Shown here piece after piece: positions 7,601-16,793 of a stretch of 64,000 bases of DNA. The position numbers and the translations under genes were made by a program. The stretch covers positions 186,001-250,000 of the forward strand of contig PBIO01000017.1 of the NCBI GenBank assembly GCA_002720865.1. Direction: 5' to 3'. This DNA is from Halobacteriovorax sp. (GTDB lineage: Bacteria > Bdellovibrionota > Bacteriovoracia > Bacteriovoracales > Bacteriovoracaceae). The first letter of the stretch is position 1. Each line of letters starts with the position of its first letter. Under the pieces are notes generated by a model. The model saw nothing but the letters and a program-made list of their open reading frames with translations. It was not told where the DNA came from and did not search any database.

Positions 7601-10600
7601 ATGAAATCCTTCAACCGGACAAAAAAAGCAATACTTGTATACCTGCTGAACTTCACTCTGTTTGCAGTTCAAGTCACGGCCATTGGCGGAGCAATTCCAA
7701 GTTATGCCAATGATTCAATTACGACCTCCGGAACAACATCAAACGACGAGAAAAAAGTTTATTCAGCATTTGTCCCTCCTGGTTTTACCACCGAAGATTT
7801 TAAAGTTGTTGAAGAAGTAAATCGAATCGCAAAAGAAAACCGCGAAAGAGAAATGAATAGAAATAAAAATAAGGAAGATGTTGAGCATGATATCTCTTCT
7901 TCAAAATGTCGTACACAAGCTGCCAATCGCCGCGAGAGAATGACAGATATTACCAACTACCGAGCAGTAACAGGGCAGCAAGGATATGATGAAATTTGTC
8001 GCCTAAGAGCTAAGCTGGCCCGTCAAACCGGAGGCCCTGTGGTTAGCTGTACTGGTATTGGTGACATGCAAGGTAACTCTGCCGATATCAATCGAAATGG
8101 TGAACTTCAAGGATTGGAGGCTAGATATAAAGACGACCCAGGCGGAACTGTTGCAGGTTTTGAGACTGAAGACTGGGAAGCTAAGAATAAGGCCGCTGAA
8201 GAAAGGCTAGAAAAAGCTCGCATCGATGTTGTAGCTAAAAGAAAAATCGTACCTGAAAAATATAATGCCTATATGAGGAAGAAAAACTCTTGTGAAGGTA
8301 GAAACTTCGGATGCACCAATAGACAGGACCGTGAGGAATTAGAAAGACTAAGAATTGATTACGTCACTGCTGCTAGAGGTCTTAATGAAGCAGAAATCGA
8401 ATTTAAAGCCGCTAAAAAACATAACGATGACTTTGCTAAGCCTCTTAGGTCTGAAAAAGGAAATATGGCCACGGCCGAAAATGACGTTTTAAATAATAAA
8501 CAAAATATGGAAGCGACTGATAATTTTTCCGGTGCCACTGGAGGGGCCAATGGTCAGCTGACAGGTCCAGTTTATGAAACAAATGAAGAGTTAAAAAGCG
8601 CCATTGGTAGATACACGGCCAATGCCGCTGAGTTTGCCCAAGAGAAAATGGAATTTGTTAGAGAGCTTGAGTTTCAAAACCAACAGCGTGGTGAGTACGA
8701 AATCTATGAACTTGCGCTTAAGGATTATGATAAAGGCTCAAAGGGCGGAAAGATGGCCCTATCCAATTTAGATGTTATGGCCATGGCGTCTGCGGCCATT
8801 AAGAAATTAAAATGTAATAAAAAAGATGATTTTGAATCAAAGGCCTATCATATCTTTAGAGCAGCTTCAGCCACATACGTCGCTGCCATCATTAGAGATA
8901 AAGGTTCAAACCAAGACTTTAATCAATGTATTAAAGATGAAATTTTTAATGAAAATGAAAAAGGTGAAAAAGAAGAAAAGAATGATGAGCAATTTGAGGC
9001 CGTTGAGAAAGCTCTAAACTCTCATACTCAAATCGTTGATTCTATGTGTATGACCGTAAACCCAGATCCAGATAATATCCCTACTGTGAACGGAACTCCT
9101 GTGGTTCCAAGAGAGAGAGTTGAGCATTTAAAAAAGGTCTGTGACGCCTCTGCAGGTATTGGCTGTAAGCAAGGACAAGAAGAAGGCTGCGCCCCAAGGA
9201 CAAGAGAGACGGCCCTTGAGATGTATAACACTGCTCTAATGATTGCTCAGCATGAGTTATCAGATAAAAGACAGCTTGTGGCCACGGCCGAGGCGAATGT
9301 CAAAAAAGGTAAGAAGAAAATTAAGACAACAAAGAGAAATATAATTGTAACTAACGCTCTTTTTGTTATGCATAGACTTCTCTCAAAAGTTTATAAAGCC
9401 ATTGGAACGGCCCTAAACTCTTCTCCTTGTGGATGTGGTGCACCTTTTATTGCTCTTTCAAAAGCACATTGGGGATTTTACTTGGTTTGGTTTGGTTTAA
9501 ATGCTTATTTTTTAGCGGAGCTAATCAAGTGGACTAACTTCACTAAAAAGTGGGAAAAGAAACTTGATAAGGCCAGAAACCATACTCACTTAGCTTGTAA
9601 CTATGGTGAAGCTAAAGCCAATTACGCTATACATAAAAATTTTGCAGAAGATACAAAAAGAAAAGCTGAAGAAGCCTATAGAAAATCAAAAGAAGAGGTC
9701 ATGGGCTTTCTAGAAAAAGAAAATTTGGGTTCTTTAGAAAAGAAGACGGGCTTCTTTAAAATGCCTAAAGGTTACGAAAAAGAACATGAAAAATTTGCAG
9801 CTGAAATTTACATAAAAAAATATATTAAAAATGCAAGTCATTCAGTTTTTAATTTAATTTTTCCTTCAGCAATGGCAAATAGTTTGGCTGAAGAAGATAA
9901 TATCGATGTAGCAAGTGGCAATGTTAATCAAGCTAATATAAAAGAGACTGAGAGATCAGCTATGGCAGCAGGTATGGCCATTGGCTCCACCTCTTTTTAC
10001 CATTTTGTTATAAGACAAAATGAGCACTGGCAAGAGCAAGCTTTTGATGCTGACGGGAAAGAAGGCTCCGGAACTGGTTATGTTCACAATAATAATCCAA
10101 TTATGTACTGTAATGAAGGCGGTGAAGCTGGTGACTGTATTAAGGAAGGAACTCTTGGAATGGCAACGCCTGAAACAAGAATTCACACCATAACAAAGAC
10201 AGTCGCCCTAGTTCAAGAAAACTTAAGTGGTCTTTTAGAGCATTTAGATACGGCCGTTGGTCAAAGAGATAAGTACGTAAAACTTCTAAACCAAATGAGA
10301 AATGCCATGACTCTTGGTCGCCAAGGTATGGATACTCAGATTGAAGAGAAGCCCGTTATTAGAATCGCTTCTTGTATGAAAAAAGGAAATGGTGGCTCTT
10401 TTGAGATCGATAAGACTTGTTCCTGTCAGGCCACTGGTACTTGTGCCAGCCTTCAATATCCAGACATTGGAGAATTCTCTCCAGGAGTTGTAGCTGAGAA
10501 TGAGGCTGCCGTTAAAAAGTTTGCGGATGCAGACCTAAGTGGAAAGCTTGACCAAGCAAATGTTGCAGCTGGAGAATTAAATAAAAATTCAAATGCTGTT

Positions 10601-11230
10601 CGAAGAAAAATTCGAGATAATTTCAAAGAGTTGAATAAAGAAAGAGAAAAGAATAATTTAAAAAGTATTGATTATTCTAAGGCCGCGAAAAAACAGCTTA
10701 TCGCAAGCAGAGCTAAGTCGATGATGACTTATTCAAAGCTTTTTCCGTCTAAGTTTAAAGCTGAGAAAACACGAGGTGGTCTCTCGTCTTATTACAATGA
10801 TGCCAATTTAGGAGCTGGAGACGGTACGGTTAAGAGCCAACCGGTCTTAGCGGCTGTTGGAAATACCAACTCAAGTGCTTCTGCCGGTTCCGGAGGAAAA
10901 GGCTCTCTTGGTAAATCAGGTGATTCAAAGAAAGATGGAATTGGATTTGATTTTGACTTTGGTGTTGATGATGAAGGTCTTTCCGCCGAAGAGCTCGCAA
11001 GACTAAGAAAAGACCGCGAAGACGCTGAAGCTCTAGCAAGGATATCTAAGGGTCAAGCTGAAGGGTCTAACTCAAGATATGGGCACCAAAGAGTCTTATC
11101 AGATGATAGCACTTTTAGCAGCGATAATACTGGAATAAATAGGGATACTAAAAAGAATATTTTTGGGATTATCTCGAGTCGATATAAAAAATCGGCCTTC
11201 CCTATCTTCCTAGGGGATAGCGCACTATAA
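7601..11230 (+). CDS. Very large exported protein with coiled coils, unknown function
   Basis: About 1,209 aa. The open frame extends upstream to a TTG at 7541, but an AGGAG at 7589-7593 sits correctly for the ATG at 7601 (or 7598), giving MKSFNRTKKAILVYLLNF, a long signal peptide ending near PSYA. The mature chain is rich in charged coiled-coil helices with scattered Cys. Two hydrophobic stretches around residues 620-680 (IVTNALFVMHRLL; FYLVWFGLNAYFLAELI) and another near 820 could be membrane segments. The C-terminus is Gly/Ser-rich then basic. I find no enzymatic motif. The LRR gene follows after 8 bp. Confidence 0.85.
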   Translation: MKSFNRTKKAILVYLLNFTLFAVQVTAIGGAIPSYANDSITTSGTTSNDEKKVYSAFVPPGFTTEDFKVVEEVNRIAKENREREMNRNKNKEDVEHDISSSKCRTQAANRRERMTDITNYRAVTGQQGYDEICRLRAKLARQTGGPVVSCTGIGDMQGNSADINRNGELQGLEARYKDDPGGTVAGFETEDWEAKNKAAEERLEKARIDVVAKRKIVPEKYNAYMRKKNSCEGRNFGCTNRQDREELERLRIDYVTAARGLNEAEIEFKAAKKHNDDFAKPLRSEKGNMATAENDVLNNKQNMEATDNFSGATGGANGQLTGPVYETNEELKSAIGRYTANAAEFAQEKMEFVRELEFQNQQRGEYEIYELALKDYDKGSKGGKMALSNLDVMAMASAAIKKLKCNKKDDFESKAYHIFRAASATYVAAIIRDKGSNQDFNQCIKDEIFNENEKGEKEEKNDEQFEAVEKALNSHTQIVDSMCMTVNPDPDNIPTVNGTPVVPRERVEHLKKVCDASAGIGCKQGQEEGCAPRTRETALEMYNTALMIAQHELSDKRQLVATAEANVKKGKKKIKTTKRNIIVTNALFVMHRLLSKVYKAIGTALNSSPCGCGAPFIALSKAHWGFYLVWFGLNAYFLAELIKWTNFTKKWEKKLDKARNHTHLACNYGEAKANYAIHKNFAEDTKRKAEEAYRKSKEEVMGFLEKENLGSLEKKTGFFKMPKGYEKEHEKFAAEIYIKKYIKNASHSVFNLIFPSAMANSLAEEDNIDVASGNVNQANIKETERSAMAAGMAIGSTSFYHFVIRQNEHWQEQAFDADGKEGSGTGYVHNNNPIMYCNEGGEAGDCIKEGTLGMATPETRIHTITKTVALVQENLSGLLEHLDTAVGQRDKYVKLLNQMRNAMTLGRQGMDTQIEEKPVIRIASCMKKGNGGSFEIDKTCSCQATGTCASLQYPDIGEFSPGVVAENEAAVKKFADADLSGKLDQANVAAGELNKNSNAVRRKIRDNFKELNKEREKNNLKSIDYSKAAKKQLIASRAKSMMTYSKLFPSKFKAEKTRGGLSSYYNDANLGAGDGTVKSQPVLAAVGNTNSSASAGSGGKGSLGKSGDSKKDGIGFDFDFGVDDEGLSAEELARLRKDREDAEALARISKGQAEGSNSRYGHQRVLSDDSTFSSDNTGINRDTKKNIFGIISSRYKKSAFPIFLGDSAL

Positions 11231-11238
11231 TATCCCCT

Positions 11239-11811
11239 ATGAGCAGTAAAAGGATTAAGTTACGTAAGAATCAAAATAGCTTCCCAATAGAAGTGTTCCA
11301 GGAAACAAACTTAACAAGTCTAGACCTTATTGCAGAGGGAGTTGAAAAACTCCCCACTGCCTGGTCTAATCTTGAGTCACTAGAAAACCTAAGTATTCAA
11401 TGTGCTAATATCACCGAGGTTCCTAGAGAGTTATTTGAGCTACCAAAACTAAAAATTCTAAAAATAAAAAATGGGATCATTAAAGCGCTGCCTAGTAAGC
11501 TTAATCCAAGTAAGTCTTTAACGAATCTTCAACTTAATAATAATAAACTTGAGTCACTTCCTACCTGGATTGGCGAACTCAAAAATTTAGATGTACTAGA
11601 TCTTTCTGGAAATAAGCTCTCTAACCTACCTAAGACCTTCGAGAACTTACAAAATCTTAAACGCTTAAACCTAGATCGAAATTCCCTAGAACTGCTTCCA
11701 GAGGAGCTTGAGAAACTTAAAGCGCTTCTTCATTTATCACTGGATAATAATCCCTGGCTGCCTGAAGAAAAAGACAAAATTTTTAAGAAATTTAAGATTT
11801 GGTTTTCTTAG
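11239..11811 (+). CDS. Leucine-rich-repeat protein
   Basis: 190 aa without a signal peptide. About six consecutive LRRs of 22-23 residues run from residue 30 to 175, of the L-x-x-L-x-L-x-x-N-x-L-x-x-L-P type, for example LTNLQLNNNKLESLP and LDVLDLSGNKLSNLP. This is the bacterial disease-resistance-like LRR class, a protein-binding surface with no catalytic domain. It lies 8 bp downstream of the 1,209-aa exported protein and may be co-transcribed. It ends one base from the convergent cyclic-nucleotide-binding gene. Partner unknown. Confidence 0.9.
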   Translation: MSSKRIKLRKNQNSFPIEVFQETNLTSLDLIAEGVEKLPTAWSNLESLENLSIQCANITEVPRELFELPKLKILKIKNGIIKALPSKLNPSKSLTNLQLNNNKLESLPTWIGELKNLDVLDLSGNKLSNLPKTFENLQNLKRLNLDRNSLELLPEELEKLKALLHLSLDNNPWLPEEKDKIFKKFKIWFS

Positions 11812-12165
11812 CTAAACTCTTATTCGAGAGTTTGCTCTTCTTAAGCGATCAAGCAAAGTATGAACAAGAGCTTTATACCAGGCCGGCAATGCATTAAGGG
11901 TCTTTTCGAACTTTTCACTTGGAATAACAGTTAAAACGCATTCAGAAATGGCCTTCACACTAGCAGAGCGAGGCTCTTTATCTAGAAAACTCATCTCACC
12001 TACGACTTCTCCAGAGTAGATTGTTCCAATTTGAATAGTACTATCGCCTTTTCTCTTGAACACGGCCATAGTGCCCGATTGAAGAAAATACATTTGAGTA
12101 GATTCTTCACCCTCTCGAATCAAATATTCTTCTGGCTCAAGTGAAATTGTAGAATCATCAGACAT
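11812..12165 (-). CDS. Stand-alone cyclic-nucleotide-binding domain protein
   Basis: 117 aa consisting of one cNMP-binding beta-barrel. Visible signatures: YLIREGEESTQMYFLQSG and the phosphate-binding cassette region GEMSFLDKEPRSASVKA, in which the R-S-A-S order matches cAMP-binding cassettes. There is no helix-turn-helix, so it is not a CRP-type transcription factor; it may be a regulatory subunit or membrane-signalling partner. A paralogue-like domain occurs at 38114-38569. Its promoter should lie between the clp terminator and 12165. Confidence 0.88.
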   Translation of the reverse strand: MSDDSTISLEPEEYLIREGEESTQMYFLQSGTMAVFKRKGDSTIQIGTIYSGEVVGEMSFLDKEPRSASVKAISECVLTVIPSEKFEKTLNALPAWYKALVHTLLDRLRRANSRIRV

Positions 12166-12224
12166 TTATTCTCCAAGTAACAAATACAAACTTATTATAC
12201 TAGGTCTCATAAGTTTATAAAGTA

Positions 12225-12259
12225 AAAATGGTCCCTCTGTGACTTTAGGGGACCATTTT
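12225..12259 (-). terminator. Rho-independent terminator of the clpB-like gene
   Basis: Arms AAAATGGTCCC (12225-12235) and GGGACCATTTT (12249-12259) form an 11-bp stem with a 13-nt loop. On the minus strand it starts a few bases after the stop of the clpB-like gene and runs into ATTTTTACTTT. Confidence 0.7.
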
Positions 12260-12265
12260 CATCTA

Positions 12266-14629
12266 TTACTGAAAATTAACAGTTTTATCTGTATCAGACC
12301 AAGAACCCTTTAGAATTCCTTCTTCAAGAGCACCTTCGAGTAGTTTCCTACTTAGGGGTCTTGTAATTAGTCGATTAAAAACAGACTTAAGTGGTCGAGC
12401 TCCATACCTTTCATCTATGCCTCTACTAGCAAGTGCTTCGACAACTTTTTCATCTAGTTCTAACTTCAACTTTTTACTTTGTAGTCGCTCATTAAGAAAA
12501 CTTAACTCTTTTTTGACAAGATTATTAATCACATCTCCTTCAAGAGATGAATAGCTAAGAACCGCATCAAGTCGTCCTAAGACTTCTGGCTTAAAGTCCA
12601 TTTCTATATTTGTACTATTAGTAGTCATTAGGATTATAGTATTCTTAAAATCTATAGTCCTTCCTTTATTATCCGTAAGCCTCCCGTCATCAAGGATTTG
12701 TAAAAGGATATCAGAGAAATCCCCATGTGCTTTTTCAATTTCATCAAATAAGATAACGGCATAGGGCTTTCTTCTAACCGCTTCGGTTAGTACACCACCT
12801 TCATCATAACCAACATAACCAGCTGGTGCTCCAATAAGCTTAGAGACTGAGTGTTTTTCTGAGAACTCTGATAGATCAAATCGAATCAGATTAGATTCGC
12901 TATTAAAGAGAAACTCACTTAGTGCCTTGGCCGTTTCGGTTTTTCCAACTCCAGAAGGTCCTTTTAAGAGGAAACTACCAAGAGGACGACTATTATCTGA
13001 GAGTCCAGCATGGGAGGAGATCAAGGTCTCTGCGATCTCATGAAGAGGTTCATCTTGCCCAAAGACTCGGTTCTTTAAATAGTCCTCTAATTCTAAAATA
13101 TTATCTTGTTTACTCTTTAAGATTTTTTCAACAGGTATCCCTTTTTGCCTTGAGATCACTTGGGCAATATCCTTTTTACTTAAAACCCAATCGTGAGCAG
13201 TTCCCTCAAGCTGACTTTCTAGCTCTGGGATGACGCTATATTTTAGCTTACCGGCAGTTTCATAATCCTGATTTCTTTCTGCCTGACTAAGCTCGAAGTT
13301 ATAACGCTCTAATTGGTTTTTTAGTTCGCTCAGCTTTTTAACTGAAAGAACTTCTTTTTCCCAAACAGCTTTTTCTTCAAAGAACCTTTTTTCAAGTTCT
13401 TTGATCTCTTTTTGAATTTCTTTATTTTCTGAGTTTACCTGGGAGTATATTTTCTTTGTTCTAATTTCTCCTTCAAGCTCCACGAGCTTTGCAGGCATAG
13501 CTTCCGCTGAAAGTTTTAAGGCACTTGAAGCTTCGTCAACTAGATCTATAGCTTTATCCGGAAGATTCTTATCAGTAACATATTGGTCAGAAAGAATTAC
13601 TGAGCTAAAAATAGCGTCATCAGATATTTTTATTCCATGATGAATCTCTAACTTCTCTCTTATACCCATTAAAATCTCAATGGCATCTTCTTTACTAGGT
13701 TCGTTTACAGGAACTGACCTAAATCTTCGGTCTAGGGCTGAGTCTCCCAAAATAAACTTTTGATATTCTTCAGGCGTAGTAGCACCAACGCAATTTAACT
13801 CCCCTCTTGCTAGGGCAGGTTTTAATAAATTGGCCGCATCCATAGCCCCATCAGTTTTTCCAGCTCCAACCAGCTGATGAATCTCATCAATAAAGAGTAT
13901 CACTTCACTGGCCTTACTTTTAACAAACTTTAAAAGAGCTTGAAGCCTCTCTTCAAACTCTCCTCTAAATTTGGTTCCTGCCATTAAAGAACCCATATCT
14001 AATGAGTAAACTGTTTTACCTTGTAGAACGTCAGGTACTTCTCCTTTTACAATGGCGTCGGCCAGACCTTCAACAATGGCGGTTTTACCAACTCCGGCAG
14101 AGCCCACTAGAACAGGGTTATTCTTCCCTCTTCTACCAAGAATTTCCATAACCGCCCTTATCTCTTTACTACGCCCAATAACTGGGTCGAGTTTCCCTTC
14201 ACTAGCAAGCTCATTTAGGTTAGTTAAAAACGCGGGAGCTTCCGACTCACTGTCTTCATTATTTAGAGAGCTATAATCAATATTAAGTTCGGGAAAGATT
14301 TGCGGCATAAACTTTAATAAGTCCGTCTCAGTGACCTCCTGGCGTCCAGCTTGGATCGCATTTGAAGAGGCATGAGTCATCCACTCACTAAAGTTTGCAG
14401 AGGGTCTAAGCTCCGTTAGATCAACTGGTTTTGATACTACAGGTAGTTTACCAAGCAAAATCTCTATATCTTTTTTATATTTTTTTAACTCTCTAGATAC
14501 GAAGGAGGATGGGTTAGATAACAAACCATATAAAAGATGACTTGCATCTAAGCTTGAGTGCTTTCTTTTTTGTACTTCGGCTTGAGCTATATCAAGTGCT
14601 CCGGCCACAATACTATCAAATTTATTCAT
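12266..14629 (-). CDS. ClpB-like Hsp100 disaggregase (compact middle domain)
   Basis: 787 aa with two AAA+ modules. An N-terminal Clp_N-like domain (residues 1-115, [10 protein letters not shown]) is followed by D1 with Walker A GSAGVGKT (176-183) and Walker [11 protein letters not shown] coiled-coil region of about 100 residues then leads to D2 with Walker A GPSGVGKT (near 557), [17 protein letters not shown] and LFDEIEKAH. The D2 segment has no IGF/IGL loop for ClpP binding, which favours ClpB over ClpA/ClpC. The middle domain and total length are shorter than typical ClpB (about 860 aa), so it may be a paralogue rather than the main disaggregase. Role: ATP-driven threading of aggregated proteins in the cytoplasm. 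Confidence 0.88.
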   Translation of the reverse strand: MNKFDSIVAGALDIAQAEVQKRKHSSLDASHLLYGLLSNPSSFVSRELKKYKKDIEILLGKLPVVSKPVDLTELRPSANFSEWMTHASSNAIQAGRQEVTETDLLKFMPQIFPELNIDYSSLNNEDSESEAPAFLTNLNELASEGKLDPVIGRSKEIRAVMEILGRRGKNNPVLVGSAGVGKTAIVEGLADAIVKGEVPDVLQGKTVYSLDMGSLMAGTKFRGEFEERLQALLKFVKSKASEVILFIDEIHQLVGAGKTDGAMDAANLLKPALARGELNCVGATTPEEYQKFILGDSALDRRFRSVPVNEPSKEDAIEILMGIREKLEIHHGIKISDDAIFSSVILSDQYVTDKNLPDKAIDLVDEASSALKLSAEAMPAKLVELEGEIRTKKIYSQVNSENKEIQKEIKELEKRFFEEKAVWEKEVLSVKKLSELKNQLERYNFELSQAERNQDYETAGKLKYSVIPELESQLEGTAHDWVLSKKDIAQVISRQKGIPVEKILKSKQDNILELEDYLKNRVFGQDEPLHEIAETLISSHAGLSDNSRPLGSFLLKGPSGVGKTETAKALSEFLFNSESNLIRFDLSEFSEKHSVSKLIGAPAGYVGYDEGGVLTEAVRRKPYAVILFDEIEKAHGDFSDILLQILDDGRLTDNKGRTIDFKNTIILMTTNSTNIEMDFKPEVLGRLDAVLSYSSLEGDVINNLVKKELSFLNERLQSKKLKLELDEKVVEALASRGIDERYGARPLKSVFNRLITRPLSRKLLEGALEEGILKGSWSDTDKTVNFQ

Positions 14630-14777
14630 AACGCCTCCAGTCTAATAAAAACAGGGACATAGGGCCCATAAATAGGCTATTTTCCCTCTCTATAGATAAG
14701 ATGGGGTCTCTCAAATTTTTGTCAAGAACAAGAGTTAAATATAAGATGTCTCAAAATTATAAAATTAGGTTTAAAAA

Positions 14778-16361
14778 ATGAAATTATTAATTTTAATCAG
14801 TGCAGTTCTTTTTTCTTTTAATGCTTTTTCAAAGTATCCAACACCTAGTTTTGAAAGCCCTCGCCAGTCCATGAATTATTTTTTAAAGACGATGAAGGGC
14901 TATAAGCTTGGAGATGAGAAGGCCATAGACTTAGCGGTTAAAACCTTAAACACCTCTAAATTAGATCCGGCTACAAAAATAGAATCCGCCAAGCTAGCCG
15001 CTACTCGGATTATTAATACTCTTGATCGACTCGAATATATTGATATTAGTAAAATTCCTGATATGCCTGAAGGTGATATTTGGTTTTATAAGAAGCAGTC
15101 CGTTGAAATAGATGAAGTATATCATGAAGTAGAAATTGCCCTTTCTAAGGTTGACAAGAAATGGCTCTTTACTCCTGAAACTATTAATACCATTGTTTAC
15201 TTTGAAGCTAGTCTAAAAGATAAAAAGTTAGCTAAAGGTGTTACCGGTCTTAGTAACTGGAAAACAAAATTAAAAAGAAGTATGCCTGCTTGGACAGGAC
15301 ACAGAAGTTTTGTTCTCCTTAATGGACAATGGCTGGCCATCCTTCTCATCATTTTTATTTCCTTAATTATTGAAAAAATAGTCCGTTTTATTATTGGCCG
15401 TTATGTTACTAACTGGCTCATCAAAAGAGGCATAACTTTTGACGAAGCAGAGGAAAGGCATTTTACTCTACCTATAGGTATTATGACCTTTTCAGGTTTT
15501 TGGACCCTGGCCGTAAGGCTCCTAGAATTTCAAGATGGAGAGCTGGCTGCCTTTCTTCGCGGTGGATATGTTGTTTTCACTATAGCCTGCGTTTTTGCTG
15601 CCAATCGAATAGTAGATGTCGTTGGCGTTTGGCTGGCAGAAAAGGCGGAGCTTACTGAAAATAAGTACGACGATATTTTAGTTCCACTTATCTCAAAGAC
15701 TTCAAAATTCTTTGTCTTTTGTATTGGTATTATCTTTATTGGAAACTCACTAACCCTTGATATGAAGAGCATTATTGCTGGTATGGGTATTGGTGGTTTT
15801 GCCTTTGCTTTTGCCGCAAAAGATACGATCGCAAACCTTTTTGGCTCACTAACGATTCTATTAGATAAGCCCTTTCAAATTGGGGATTTGGTTAATATTG
15901 GAGGCAATATTGAAGGAGTTATAGAACAGGTAGGCATTAGATCAACCCGAGTAAGAACTCTTTATGATTCAATGATAACTGTTCCAAATGGAATTCTGAC
16001 CAATACCCATATCGACAATTATGGAAGAAGAAATTATAGACGATTAAAAACAAAGTTAGGTGTTCAATACGACACCGAGCCAGAAAAACTCGATGCCTTT
16101 TGCAATGGTATTCGTGAACTTTTGAAGAATAATGAAAACGTAAGACAAGATAATTTTAGGGTCTACTTTACAAGTTTTTCTGATAGCTCTTTAGATATTC
16201 TTCTCTATCTTTTTTGGCATGTTCCAAATTGGGATAAACAACTAGAAGAGGAACATCAGTTATCGATGGATATCTTAAAACTTGCCAATGAACTTGGTGT
16301 AAGCTTTGCTTTTCCAACCAGGACCTTGCATCTTTTTAATGAAGATCAAAAGACTACTTAA
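14778..16361 (+). CDS. MscS-family mechanosensitive channel with exported N-terminal region
   Basis: 527 aa. A signal peptide (LLILISAVLFSFNAFS) leads into an about 170-residue extracytoplasmic region, then transmembrane helices (WLAILLIIFISLIIEKIV and others). The canonical pore helix and beta domain is IIAGMGIGGFAFAFAAKDTIANLFG, followed by DKPFQIGDLVNI and RTLYDSMITVPNG. The C-terminal alpha/beta vestibule continues to about residue 520. It opens under membrane tension to relieve osmotic downshock. The N-terminal domain makes it longer than E. coli MscS (286 aa), as in YnaI/YbiO-type channels. It overlaps the convergent CheY-like gene by 8 bp. Confidence 0.93.
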   Translation: MKLLILISAVLFSFNAFSKYPTPSFESPRQSMNYFLKTMKGYKLGDEKAIDLAVKTLNTSKLDPATKIESAKLAATRIINTLDRLEYIDISKIPDMPEGDIWFYKKQSVEIDEVYHEVEIALSKVDKKWLFTPETINTIVYFEASLKDKKLAKGVTGLSNWKTKLKRSMPAWTGHRSFVLLNGQWLAILLIIFISLIIEKIVRFIIGRYVTNWLIKRGITFDEAEERHFTLPIGIMTFSGFWTLAVRLLEFQDGELAAFLRGGYVVFTIACVFAANRIVDVVGVWLAEKAELTENKYDDILVPLISKTSKFFVFCIGIIFIGNSLTLDMKSIIAGMGIGGFAFAFAAKDTIANLFGSLTILLDKPFQIGDLVNIGGNIEGVIEQVGIRSTRVRTLYDSMITVPNGILTNTHIDNYGRRNYRRLKTKLGVQYDTEPEKLDAFCNGIRELLKNNENVRQDNFRVYFTSFSDSSLDILLYLFWHVPNWDKQLEEEHQLSMDILKLANELGVSFAFPTRTLHLFNEDQKTT

Positions 16362-16791
16362 ACAGACTTGGGTTTATAGTTTTTAAGACTTTTTTAGCTT
16401 TTTCTTGAAACTGTTCTTCAGTAAAAGGTTTTACCATATAGTGCTTAACACCCAGCTCAAGCGCCTCAGTTAAAAAGGCTTTATCAATATTACCTGAAAC
16501 AACACAGATTGATTCAATCACATTATCGCTAGTCCCAAGTGCCATCTCTTTTATGATGTCACCGCCCTTTCTCTTAGGCATATTTACATCTAACAATATA
16601 AGAGAAAACTTTTGATTAGCTAACTTCTTGGCCCCCATGGCCCCGTCAGTTGCGGTAATAATATTTCTAAAACAACCTAGATTCTCACAGTACATTTCAA
16701 GAACATCAATGACGGATTGTTCATCATCTATAATAATGACGTCATCTATGGGCTTCATTAGTTTAGAGTCTAAGAAATCATCACTGCTCAT
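16354..16791 (-). CDS. Single-domain CheY-like response regulator
   Basis: 145 aa, one receiver domain. The acidic pocket D22-D23 (IIDDEQ), phosphoacceptor D68 (LLDVNMPKRKGG), the switch Ser in VVSGN and the conserved Lys in MVKPF are all present, so it should be phosphorylated normally. There is no output domain. It starts 2 bp after the 476-aa conserved gene at 16794, so the two are co-transcribed, and its end overlaps the MscS gene. Confidence 0.92.
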   Translation of the reverse strand: MSSDDFLDSKLMKPIDDVIIIDDEQSVIDVLEMYCENLGCFRNIITATDGAMGAKKLANQKFSLILLDVNMPKRKGGDIIKEMALGTSDNVIESICVVSGNIDKAFLTEALELGVKHYMVKPFTEEQFQEKAKKVLKTINPSLFK

Positions 16792-16793
16792 TT

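Noticed and set aside
11226-11231. TATAAT just before the LRR gene
   Set aside because: Only 8-13 bp before the ATG and inside the end of the upstream gene; too close to act as a promoter for it.
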